Assembly (NCBI GenBank): GCA_963402885.1
Contig: OY727102.1
Location: 6,138,001 to 6,202,000 of the forward strand
Reading direction: 5' to 3'
Origin: Antedon bifida
Taxonomy: Eukaryota; Echinodermata; Crinoidea; Comatulida; Antedonidae
DNA: 64,000 nucleotides
Every line of letters begins with the position of its first letter. Position 1 is the stretch's first letter. The notes under the pieces were generated by a model. The model saw only the letters and a program-made list of their open reading frames with translations. It was not told the DNA's origin and searched no databases. A program made the translations under genes and the position numbers. This document shows, one piece after another, positions 24,245 through 34,447 of the stretch.

Positions 24245-27200
24245 CTGAAATGAAAAAAAAACAACATAGAGATATTATACTACTGAAAACTCTAACACAA
24301 TTACAGCTCAAAAAGATATCCATCATGGAGAGGGAGCAACAGATATACTAGTTTTCACTACATGGTCAGGTACCACTATGCCAAATTACTAATTACTACT
24401 TACTTACTGAATACTAATATTCTAAATATAAACAATCCTTGTAATTAAAAATTTAGCAAATAATACTTCATATTAAAAAAAAACTTGATTTCTTTGGTTT
24501 TCATGATGTTTCCTATTTTTATTTTATACACTAAATTTATGAAAATATTGATTTGACACAGTGGTAATCTTGAGCCCCTTTGGCATCACCTTGCTGCACT
24601 TAGTTGTCTCAAGTTGTATAATAGTAATATATATATATTCAAATATAATATAGAGATTTTTTGCTTGTACCGTTTACAAAAACACAAAATATTCAACAGA
24701 AAATCACATTTTTAATTTAAAAAATAATGTATGTACCACATGTACCTGATTATAGAATTCATAAAGTTGTTGATGATTGAATTCAATTCGTATTCTTTCC
24801 ATATCGTCATTGTCTTTAGTGACCCCTAGTTCAAATACGGCATTTGGTAATTTCATCTTAGCCCGTCTTGCTTCCGACATCTCCAGGTTCAATCTCCATT
24901 TCACATCTGTAAGCTTCAAACAAAAATAAGATTCTATACATTTATTTATTAAAATAATTTGTTAGAATATATTACAAAAAGATTTAGCAGAATTCAAACG
25001 GAAATTTGTTCATTCATTCCAAGCAATGCTGCCTGCCTTTATTTTATCTTTAGGCCACGGGCCCTTAGATTCATACTATATTACAGTACAAACGTTGACC
25101 CTCTCTTATTTAACGATACAAATAAATACCTTGGCAGGTTAACATAAATTATATAACTTTGAATAAGAGGGATTACGCCAATAATAAGGACTCAGTAAGG
25201 TTTCCCTTTCTACTTTATAAGCCGGACATACAAGACAAAAGTGATACTCATCTTCTATTTGTTTCCGGTCGCACATATGACATAGATTCAAGAAATTATC
25301 ATTTACTCTAATATTAACATTTAAGTTGTGTGATGAGGTCCCTATCAACAAAATGCATCTTCTGTGCCTAAATACTGTTACTTGTTATATTTTTCTAAAC
25401 TTAATTGAATGTTTAATATTGAGTTAAAAACATCGGCTGTGCAAGTCAGTTTGTGACCGCCACTCCTGTGAATACATATCCATACATTGTTTTTTGAATG
25501 CCATACGAAATAAACGTTCATTTCTGGCATTAATGACTATTGATAGCAAAAGTGACATGCTTTACCTGGTTTGACGGCAATGTACTTTGTCTTAATTTAT
25601 CAACTACATTTTTTCCACCTGATGTCCAAGCTTTCACAAAAACTGAAACCTATTAAAAGAGTAACAACAAACAGATATACATTGAATAGTATATAACTAT
25701 TGTCAAAGAATCATAAATAGTAATTGCTTATTAAAATTAATTCAATTAATAATAGAAGTAATTTTCGAGTGGGATTCGAACCCATGAACTCAAGATTACT
25801 AGCCTGGCATTCATACCTCCTAAACTACCGAGAGTGCTCTAACAGCTAGGGGTAGAATGAGCAAATTATTTTCTCAATGTTTTAAATTTTTAATTTTCTG
25901 AATTTTTCTGTCAATGTAAAGTAGTGCATTGAGGCTTTCTTTCAAGTTCCAGTTATTATTATTAATGTAATGAGCTTTCAGTACAATTACATCCGGGTAG
26001 GGCAAAACATCTGACTTGGTGTCACTGATAGTTCTACAGCAGGCCTATCTATATCATGCTGATAGTTCTACAGCAGGCCTATCTATATCATGCTGATAGT
26101 TCTACAGCAGGCCTATCTATATCATGCTGATAGTTCTACAGCAGGCCTATCTATATCATGCTGATAGTCATGCTGATAGTTCTACAGAAGGCCTATCTAT
26201 ATCATGCTGATAGTTCTACAGAAGGCCTATCTATATCATGCTGATAGTTCTACAGCAGGCCTATCTATATCATGCTGATAGTTCTACAGCAGGCCTATCT
26301 ATATCATGCTGATAGTTCTACAGCAGGCCTATCTATATCATGCTGATAGTTCTACAGAAGGCCTATCTATATCATGCTATTGAAAGGTGAATATATCTTG
26401 CAAATGTATGTTGTTATCAATACAATATTTTTACTAGAAACTTTTCTTGTCAACAAATAAAATCCTGTATTCTTAAATCATAAAGCAATTACCTTATCCT
26501 CTTCTAGACCTAAGTTTGACAATTGCTGTGAAAGTACTGCAGGTTTTGTAAGGTGGTATGCAGCCTGAAAAATAAAGCAACAATATTTTGAAATATTAGC
26601 AAAATAATACAAATTTGGATATTATGATGTGCTCTTTGTGACAAGATTTTAGAACAGATTTAAACTGTCTCAATGTTGACAAATGGCGTCTATAGGTAGT
26701 GAGGTCCAAGTGAAAGGTGCAGTGGCCAAAAATGCCCTATGAGAATTGGAATTTGCCAAATTTGTTTTAGTCACTTTGAGGGTGAATTTATCAGTACTGT
26801 AGATGTATGGATATAATGGCTAGTGACTGATAGATGGATATGAGATCTATCTTCTTCTTTGTTACAACAGTACATAAACAGTAACAACAAATAATTACAG
26901 CTGATTATTAATTATTACTAATATCAAAAAAAGTTGCTACAAAATACCTGTTGTAAAATAAACGCTGTAGTCTGTAGTACCAGCTGTAGACTGACTGCCT
27001 CCAGAACTAACGCATTCTCTAACATTTCTTCCTCCTCAACAGTAAAGGGCTTTTCATCCTGTAAATATTGTGTACAAGAAAAATGAGTGCAACGAAAAAT
27101 AACATGTGACTTGCAGCCAAGGTGTAGGCGACACATCCTAGGGGTCCATTAGGGTGCCTACCGTGTCGTACAGCTGCCATTAAAGAACGCTCAACGGTCT

Positions 27201-29246
27201 GTCAAGAAATATAACTGTCAATGAAAAATTTAATTACTGTAATGTCATCTATTTTTTTTTTTTTTCATTTATTCATTTAGCATCCATTCAACAATACATT
27301 TAAAATTCTTAACAAAGAAAAAAAAAACCAAACAATTGGAATATTAAAATGGATTAAAACCAAAGTGAATGGATGCAAGGACGATCCATAAAATCGACAT
27401 GTCAATTTATTTCCAATGGGGTCCATTGCAAGAGAAATCGGAGATGTGAAAGTGAACAAGGATCATAAGAAAAGCATATGGAAATGTGAAAGACATAATA
27501 AAAAATCACATATAAAATGTTAAAAAGGTAAAATAAAAAATGTACAATAAAAAAATATATATATAAATATAAAAATCTAACCTACCTTTAAATGAAGTTT
27601 CTGTAAAATTCTTGAGAGTAACCGTGGAAACTTGGAAGCATCAATGCCATTGATTAGTTCTACAGCCTTTTTTATACTGTAAAAAAGAAACAGTGAGCTT
27701 GGGTTCTATCTATACTATCTGTAAGGCTTACGGTAGCCACTAAATACAGGAATATAAAATTAAAAATCCAATGAATGTTCAATATCATATGAAAGTATGT
27801 AAAGATTATTTGATTAGATCTGGAAAAAAAATAAAATTCTCATGATGATGTTGGAACGTTTTAGATTAATATGCACTAGAAAAATTGTAAAAATGGTAGT
27901 TAAAAAGGTTTTCACAAATCAACATAGATAGGCCTAGGCCTAATTAGGGCCTACTATAAATTAATAAATACAAGCCTAGGTCTAAATCCTAGAATAGGAT
28001 ACATCAATATTATTTTAATGATAGAAATGGATAGGCAGGCTTTATGGCGCAGTTCTGTTTCGCACCTGTCATTTATTTCGACTCAAAATTTGTTAAGTAA
28101 CTTCATCGTGAATACCACACCTTAGAATTAGGCCTCAAAAATACTTTTACAAAGGAGACCACACAAAAAGTAACAAATAAATCTTTTAAATTGATGAATT
28201 TACAGATGTATTTCTCGCACATCGGTTGGTGAATTTTGCATACTCCATGTTCAATGTTGTTGTTTCTATGGAGCGCCAAACGAGCAGCTATAATAGAGGG
28301 CTAAAAATGCGTATATTTAATGCATTAATTTGTGTTTACGTTTCATTTTAATTCAATGCAACAAAAATGTTACGGTTGATACTGTACATAGTTTTCATTT
28401 TAAGAATAAACATCGACAAATTCATCATCATATTACCTGTACTGTAGGTTTATACCTCAATGATCTAAATATTATTCCTCTTTCTTAGTCTTCTTAACTC
28501 TTTAGGCCTAGGCTAGTTAGTAGTGATGCTGATTTAGGGTCGGTTGATATTTGAAAACAGCACATTATTAGCAGTAACATGTTACAGCATTTTTATTGAC
28601 AAAATATATTGAAATTAAACGTGTATTTCAATAATAGGCCTAGGCCTAGATGCATTAAAAGAAGACGCATTCCATTGAGTTTTTAACCATCTATTATAGT
28701 TCTTTTGGCGCTCCATAGAAACGAAAATATTGAACTTCGAGTATGCTAAATTCCCGAACGGTATGTGAGAAACATGTCTGTAAAATCATCATCAATTTAA
28801 AGGATTTATTTGTTACTTTATATGTGATTTTCTTCTTCATAAAAGTACTTATGAGGCCCAATTCTAAGAGATGTGGTATTCACAATAAGTTACTTAACAA
28901 GTTTGAAGTCGAAATAAAAACAGGTGCGAAACGGAACTAGCGCCGGCTTTATTCATAAATAACTGAATATCAATGCACCACACATGGGCCGAAACGTCTC
29001 AGGGCCGAATCGTTCCGGGCGCTCTAGGCTAAGTGGCGTCTCATCATTATGTAAAGGCTAGCTTAGGCATAGGCCTAGAGCCTAGCATGAAATCTATTCG
29101 TTTAGCTCCTCGCCTCCATTCCTAGTAAGCTATATAGTACTGGCGGCGCTTCCAAGAATTAATTGTATTACATTCCTAGTTAGCAAGCTCCTTGAAATGT
29201 TATTTACTTAGCAATACCTTTTTGTTTCAGTAAACATCAAAGCCAT
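24206..29246 (-). CDS. COMMD10: COMM domain-containing protein 10, complete, 7 coding exons
   Basis: Seven exons splice in frame to 197 aa (human protein 202 aa): 29246-29218, 27676-27586, 27058-26948, 26564-26493, 25649-25566, 24913-24746, 24244-24206. The N-terminal helical domain (about residues 1-125) has [20 protein letters not shown] and RILQKLHLK, close to human. The C-terminal COMM domain (about 130-197) has [10 protein letters not shown] with Trp135 and ends [16 protein letters not shown], against human FYNKLETIQAQLDSLT. COMMD proteins form the hetero-decameric ring of the Commander complex with CCDC22/CCDC93, acting in endosomal cargo recycling and NF-kB control. The start codon aligns with the human start after a 10-residue leader. 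Transcription converges on the receptor gene at 72-10209. Identity rests on recalled human sequence. Confidence 0.97.
24746..24913 (-). CDS. COMMD10: COMMD10 coding exon 6, most of the COMM domain
   Basis: The acceptor is TGTTTGAAG and the donor CAG|GTACAT; 56 codons. It starts [13 protein letters not shown], followed by [10 protein letters not shown] and [14 protein letters not shown], the beta strands and helix of the COMM fold. Confidence 0.97.
25055..25500 (-). mobile_element. Decayed LINE fragment, 3' end of ORF2
   Basis: On the minus strand inside COMMD10 intron 5, pieces read [19 protein letters not shown], then [17 protein letters not shown], then [20 protein letters not shown]. The last, Cys-x2-Cys with EDEYHF and CP, is a common C-terminal signature of invertebrate LINE ORF2 proteins. 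In-frame stops (for example after HSRCF and in the [10 protein letters not shown] stretch) show it is dead. Only about 450 bp remain, with no reverse transcriptase core. It runs in the host gene's orientation. Confidence 0.75.
25566..25649 (-). CDS. COMMD10: COMMD10 coding exon 5
   Basis: The acceptor is TTTTAATAG and the donor CAG|GTAAAG; 28 codons. FVKAWTSGG and VDKLRQ parallel human FVNTWSSMG and VEKFRQ. The exon ends just before the COMM domain. Confidence 0.93.
25764..25860 (-). repeat. tRNA-like repeat (SINE head or tRNA pseudogene)
   Basis: On the minus strand GGTTCGAATCCC (25771-25782) is a near-perfect pol III B box, preceded ~45 nt upstream by a weak A-box-like TCGGTAGTTTAGG. The T-arm pairs but no clean acceptor or anticodon stem forms. 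It sits in COMMD10 intron 4. Confidence 0.55.
26022..26378. repeat. Minisatellite, 34-bp unit, 10 copies
   Basis: The unit is CTGATAGTTCTACAGCAGGC plus CTATCTATATCATG. Ten copies are almost identical: a C/A variant (CAGCAGG or CAGAAGG) marks copies 5, 6 and 10, and one 12-bp partial unit sits between copies 4 and 5. It lies in COMMD10 intron 4 and is probably length-polymorphic. Confidence 0.93.
26493..26564 (-). CDS. COMMD10: COMMD10 coding exon 4
   Basis: The acceptor is ATTTTTCAG and the donor AAG|GTAATT; 24 codons. [15 protein letters not shown] parallels human AVYHNVKPAALQQQL. Confidence 0.95.
26948..27058 (-). CDS. COMMD10: COMMD10 coding exon 3
   Basis: The acceptor is ATTTACAG and the donor CAG|GTATTT; 37 codons in phase 0. 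[17 protein letters not shown] and [12 protein letters not shown] parallel human SSFSEEEEEKLQAAF and LVLETISFILEQ. Confidence 0.96.
27586..27676 (-). CDS. COMMD10: COMMD10 coding exon 2
   Basis: The acceptor is CTTTTTTACAG and the donor AAG|GTAGGTT. It encodes [16 protein letters not shown] through LQKLHLK, the most conserved part of the N-terminal domain. Confidence 0.95.
28046..28944. mobile_element. Foldback DNA transposon, ~280-bp inverted arms, 8-bp target duplication
   Basis: The 8-bp duplication GGCTTTAT lies at 28038-28045 and 28945-28952. Inside it, the ends start GGCGCAGTTCTGTTTCGC and (right, inverted) GGCGCTAGTTCCGTTTCGC. The arms, about 28046-28310 and 28665-28944, stay alignable with moderate divergence, for example TTTCTATGGAGCGCCAAA on both. 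The ~350-bp middle has no transposase. An 8-bp duplication fits hAT-type or Merlin-type elements. It sits in COMMD10 intron 1, and the open frame in its right arm is not a gene. Confidence 0.88.
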
Positions 29247-29296
29247 CTTCCTTCTTTTCTACTGTGATTCGACGAGGAGTTATTTGGTATACCAAA
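29000..29296. promoter_or_regulatory. COMMD10 promoter region, possibly bidirectional
   Basis: The DNA just above the COMMD10 ATG is locally richer in G+C and CpG (GGGCCGAAACGTCTC, CGAATCGTTCCGGGCGC at about 28987-29020, within exon-proximal intron). An opposite-strand open frame starts 51 bp from the COMMD10 ATG. No TATA box or initiator is defined, so this rests on position only. Confidence 0.3.
29218..29246 (-). CDS. COMMD10: COMMD10 coding exon 1
   Basis: It encodes MALMFTETK plus two bases (AG) completed to Ser by the T opening exon 2. The ATG is at 29246-29244 and the donor reads AG|GTATTGC. The protein continues directly into IKKAVELI, matching human SMKKAVSLI. Confidence 0.88.
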
Positions 29297-29496
29297 ATGG
29301 ACCTCGAACATGTTCGATATATCATCCATGTGGTTGTTTTTATATTTAATATATCAAATATTATATCTTTTAAAAAAAATAAAAGTAAATACAAGTTTAT
29401 TGTAATATACTTCCATGATTGTTTAGATAATTTTAATCACTTTGAACGATCTGGAGATGGAAAAGATGACATACTATTCGATATTGCATGGAACAC
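29297..29496 (+). CDS. Possible first exon of an unknown gene divergent from COMMD10
   Basis: An open frame starts MDLEHVRYIIHVVVFIF, giving a short hydrophobic stretch that could be a signal anchor, and runs to a consensus donor (AACAC|GTAAGA) at 29497. It lies head to head with COMMD10. I do not recognise the protein. The nearest good acceptor downstream (ATATTCAG at about 29622) soon reaches a stop, so it may be a chance frame. Confidence 0.18.
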
Positions 29497-31767
29497 GTAA
29501 GACTAATACTTCAAAAACATTTTTCGAGCAGTAGAGAAAGTTACTGAAATTTAATTAGAAGAAAAATGATAAGTAAGATAATAAAATGGTAGACAAAAAT
29601 TATGTATAATCTGCATTTTTTATATTCAGGTTACAATAGGTCCCAATAAACAATTAAGTCCTAAATTGAATTGGGAACCAGACGCAGTAGAAAAATAGAA
29701 CATATCTGAAGTCCAATTTGGTATGGTAGACGTGATAAAATAGCAATAATGATTATAGAGGGCGCAAATGAAGGTTGCTGGTACGTACAGGCTAGGCATG
29801 AATTTTAAAAATAATATCTGGTTAATTGTACATAAATCAAATATTTGTAATAGAAAAAGACGAAAAAACATGAATTTCCCTTAAAATGGTCCAATACAAA
29901 ATTTGGCAAAATTCTGCTATAAAAACAAGGAAGACTTTTTTTCAGTAGTTAGGTAGTTTAACCTAATGTAATAACATGTCTGGTGACTCCCTAGAAGGTG
30001 AAAAAAGATGGTGGATATACGGTGGATAATTTTTTCTATAGCATGAAAATAAAACACTGAAGTTAAATTTAAATACTAGAAACGTAAAATTCAAGTTATA
30101 TTACCTATATTTAGTCATCTGATAACATTTTGTACCACACCATGTTCACGCTGCCAGCTACATCCCATGAGGACTATACTCATTCAGAAGCTAAAGCAAG
30201 CAGCAGTTATAGTATCTAAGGCCGACAGTTTTGCGACTTTGTAAACTCGACTATAATTTATAGATCCCAGCTGCTGGACCCAAAAAACGTCTGGGAAAAG
30301 AGAGTCTATGAGGGCTCACGGTTGAACGATTTTGGATTCTTGCCCTTTGATTGGTTGACACGAATCAACAGACTGGGAAGAATTTTCTCACTTGTACCGC
30401 CGTGAAGTCTCGTTGTCTCTAGAGGGTATTCAGTTGCATGCCTACAGGTTGAGTAAAGTTCAAAATTGACCATTTTTAAATGGGCATGTAATTCATAATT
30501 AAAGAACTATCTTTGATTATTTGTATGTATTTTTGCGATTAAAGGACATCTTTTTAATAATTAATCATAAATATATCTGAAGAAAGAACAATGATTAATT
30601 TTAAAATGTCGAGTAGCGTTTTTTGTAAGAAATATTTCTTGTTTAAAAATGCCTCTCTATTTAACATTTACAAAAGAATAGAGATTTTACGGTTTCATTT
30701 TAATTATTTTCAACAAGCTCGTGTAACACAGATAATATCCCAAATATAATGAAACCAATAGAAATGTTTTGCCCGTACCTGGCCTTTATAATTATTTTAA
30801 AACTTATGTCTGTAAATATTATAGCGCCCCTATATTATATTGCTAAGCAGCAGCAACATCAAACTTGACATGTATATGACTTGTTCTACCACCAGCGTTG
30901 GCCGCAAACTCACATCACTAAAGCAACTATGCCCTCTAACAATTTCACACAGTTCACAAAAGACATTCAATAGAATTGTGTTCTGATATTTTTTTTTATT
31001 AAATCTTGTGATACATAACACATAGTACATAACATTTCTATATGACAAAAAAAAAAGTACAACTATAACGTATGAGATATGTTTTGTCATTTTAAAATTA
31101 AAATTGAGTATGAAAAATAGGTTTAGTATGCTGTGTTACAATTCTAACTTTCTACATGAGTGATAACACATTTATACACATTGATGTCTATATTGTGTAT
31201 AATATAAGCTAAATACATAAAAATTGCACAGTGTTCAATTAATATTTAAACAGAAAAGAAAGCAAAAACTCAATTGGCAACTAGATATACAATAAATATA
31301 TGTATAATGAGGCAAACATTTGTAGAGCAGAGGTTCACCTTTTTAAATAATGAAAAATGCCATTTTTTAAAATATAAAAGTATTATATTTATATACTAAA
31401 TCGAAAACTGCAACTGAAAGTGTATTCATAGTGTTATTTTCAGATGAAACACATTTCATAATATAAAAATAAAGTAAACATGAAAAAATAACCTGTATTA
31501 CATTTTAAAATGTGTCCTTGGCGTTGAATATATTTAGAATCACATGCCATGCATTATTTTCTTCCATTTTAATGATTGAAGATACTATTGCATGCTCACA
31601 TTTGAAATTGTTATGCAACAGGCCTGAATATTGCATGATGGAAAAACTATCTGTAGAGTGTGCTGTTTCATCCGAGCACCAGTATTTTAGGATTGTAGTT
31701 GAATAAAAGTTTACTCAGAAAAGTAGGTATTTTTTAAAAGAAATAATGAATGTTTTTTTGTATTTGT

Positions 31768-31880
31768 TGAATGGTGAGAATATTTTTTATTCGTTGTAGT
31801 TTGACTGTTCTATTCAACCTAGTTCTGCCTCATTGAATACAACAGTTCTTTCAACTATGAAAATATTCTCCCCATTCTCA
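31768..31880. repeat. 113-bp foldback
   Basis: TGAATGGTGAGAATATTTT at the left pairs with AAAATATTCTCCCCATTCTC at the right, with small mismatches. A similar GGGAGAAT/ATTCTCCC pair occurs near 58170-58235, so it may be a small dispersed element. Confidence 0.45.
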
Positions 31881-33154
31881 AGTCAATTCATTTTATTTCA
31901 TTCAAAAATAAAATTTAAACATATAAATACATTGCCTTAAAATTTCTATTCATTTCTATTTCTAAAATTAATATTTAGTGTGAAAAATTAAATTAAACTA
32001 TTTGGGTGTTAGAATTTCAAATCGACTGCAATTTAAAAAAATCTAGTAAATCATAATTATACATCATTTAACTAGTTATTTTATTATTTAACTGGTATTG
32101 ATTTTTGCTATGATCTCTGATATGATTTAAAACTTCATCATGTGTATATGAGTGAATTTTATACCATAAATAAACAATAATAATCTACTACAAAAATGTT
32201 ATTTTATAATTACAATCTTAATTGTATGAAATGGCAAAATATATTTTATAAAAAAGTTTTTATTTTTTAACATTTGTGTATCCACATATAACAGAACAAA
32301 TATATCAGTATTTAAAACAAAATATATATATATAGATATAGTGCAACTGATATTAGTAAGCTTGTGTTTGACAGTAAGCCTTTAGGCAAGGGCAATACAG
32401 CCACAATAATTAATTGAATGGTGTAAACTGGGTCTATACACATGCTCTGATTAAATAACCCATCTTCTTAGGCTACAGTGTCCAAAACGAAAGCTTTTCT
32501 AAAGCAATTCTAAGTTCAGACCCATTGGGTCATAAGGGAAGTCAACTGATGTCAACGGAGGAGTTCAGTACCACATATTTTCTAGCACCATTCCATATTG
32601 CAAGAAAGATGTAAAAGAAACAGAAAGAAATAAGTAATTAATTAGTACACTGTTGATAATATTAACATGTATTATGAAAAATCTATTAGAGAAACTATAA
32701 CAATAATATTAATATAATTGCATATATACTATTCTTTTGTGAAAGTGAGTTGAAAAACTTATTCTGATGCGATTTAGAAATATTTAAGGTACTGCCTGAT
32801 ATGAATATGTCTATTTTTTTAATGTTGCTGACCTTATCAAAATAAATACAGATACTTTGAAAATGATGGTACATATTCTACTAATACAGCTAGTAGTATC
32901 ATCCTCGTTAATTTTAACAACATTGACACAAAACATCGTAGTATTATTATTGCTGAAGTATACAACCCTTGTTAATGTATTTTCAACAATTTTGTTGTTT
33001 ATATCTTACCTATTTTTTGTATTAACCAACCCACATAACAGCACCTTACATTACAGACACACATTTTTAAAAATGGATATTTTGTTGTAGCAAGTATGAG
33101 AACCATACAAAAAGCAGCATGATGTAATCTGATAATATAATATCCTAGAGATTG

Positions 33155-33285
33155 TCATGAGGTTGGCATCTCAATCGGGCATAAGACATCCCTATAGGGC
33201 ATCTCAATCTCGCATGGGACATTCTCATTGGGCACGAGACCACAATTGGCTATGGGACAACTCAATAATGCATGAGATACTTGTA
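33155..33285. repeat. Weak ~25-30-bp degenerate tandem repeat
   Basis: Phrases GGCATCTCAATCGGGCATAA, GGCATCTCAATCTCGCATGG, GGGCACGAGACC and ACTCAATAATGCATGAGA follow one another about four times. The function is unknown. Confidence 0.4.
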
Positions 33286-33863
33286 ATTAGCCCCCTGCAC
33301 ACACACAGTTGATAACATTCACATTTTGGATAGTTGGTAGGATAGGTTTCATAATGTTTAATTAGTTTTAGTCTAGTTGCAGAAGACATTAACATCTTTA
33401 TCGCTAAAGATTATAAACTCATTATTTCCTTTACTCTCCTTCCATCTCAAACACATACGTTAGTCTGCATTCAAAAATGTTTATAAATTTGAATACATTC
33501 ATATTATGTGTAAATATAACCGTCATAGGATCGGAACATATTTTTAATATCAGACATAAACAACTGTTGCCAACTTAGAATGTCTGTTACAGACAAAAAG
33601 TATTTGTAATGCTTTTAACAAATTGTATCTAAAAATGAATACACTTTAAACCCCAATTGAAAATACCTTTCAATAATAAAAATAGCTGTATTCAATATAA
33701 AATTATTCAAACTATCTCTGTCCCTAGTCTCTATTCACATTACCAATGGAAGCATAATGACGATAACTTATTCTTGAGTGGTTTTTCCTACATATTTCAT
33801 ACAGATTGCTTTACGTAATGTTTCACGATTGATAAATGAAAATTATGGAAAAACACCATCAAT

Positions 33864-34447
33864 TTATATACCATCCTCTTCCAACAATTTATTAAATCCA
33901 TTTACAATCTGATTCAAATGGATTCGGCATTTAGTATCAGATTCAAAAACTGTTTCTAAAAAGTCACCATCGGAAAAGAAGTTGAAGACGTGATCGATAC
34001 GATTTACTGATTTCTCAGTTAGATGACGCTTCACTAATCTCCTAAGTTTATCTCGGCATTCATTGAGCGATTTGATGAGGTAATTTTTATCAAAACTGAA
34101 GTCCACCTCATAGAAACTGACAAAGGTCATTATTGTCGAACGAAATTTCTTACGAAAGTCCTCAGCTATCAGTAGTTCATCTTGATTAAACTGGTCATTT
34201 TTGTACAACACACCAATTTTTATTGTCATCTTAATGATGTTTTTGATAACTTTCTCCGCTTCTTTCTTGCTGCCTCCTTTAATCGCCACATAATCTTTGC
34301 AAAGCTGATAGCCAGAATCTAGTAATTCACCCATTGTGTCATCTATAAATGCTTTTGCTATCTTCTTCGTAGCCATCTTACTTAGGACTTTCTTTTGTGC
34401 TCTTAGCCCGATCCCTCTGGAGTTGAATCCAGATCCTGCCTCTGCCA
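33864..34447 (-). CDS. TNFAIP8: TNFAIP8-family main coding exon (TIPE homology domain)
   Basis: The acceptor CATCTTCTTTCAG ends at 34448. The exon begins with two bases, TG, that complete a codon, then AEAGSGFNSRGIGLRAQKK. The stop TAA is at 33866-33864. The frame stays open above the acceptor to 34565, but that extension runs through intron and MITE sequence and has no family similarity. Having nearly all the domain in the last exon matches vertebrate family members. Confidence 0.96.

Larger units (their letters stand above)
29500..33860. other. Intergenic between COMMD10 and the TNFAIP8-family gene
   Basis: No convincing exon is seen. A somewhat less AT-rich patch (about 30130-30450) and two weak repeats (31768 and 33155) are the only features. 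The TNFAIP8-family 3' UTR should occupy the upper end. Confidence 0.5.

Noticed and set aside
25764-25860. Functional tRNA gene
   Set aside because: There is a good B box, but the acceptor and anticodon stems do not form and the A box is poor.
26022-26378. CRISPR-like regular array
   Set aside because: The 34-bp units are contiguous with no unique spacers, and the context is a eukaryotic intron.
28743-28940. 65-codon plus-strand frame
   Set aside because: It lies wholly inside the right arm of the foldback transposon.
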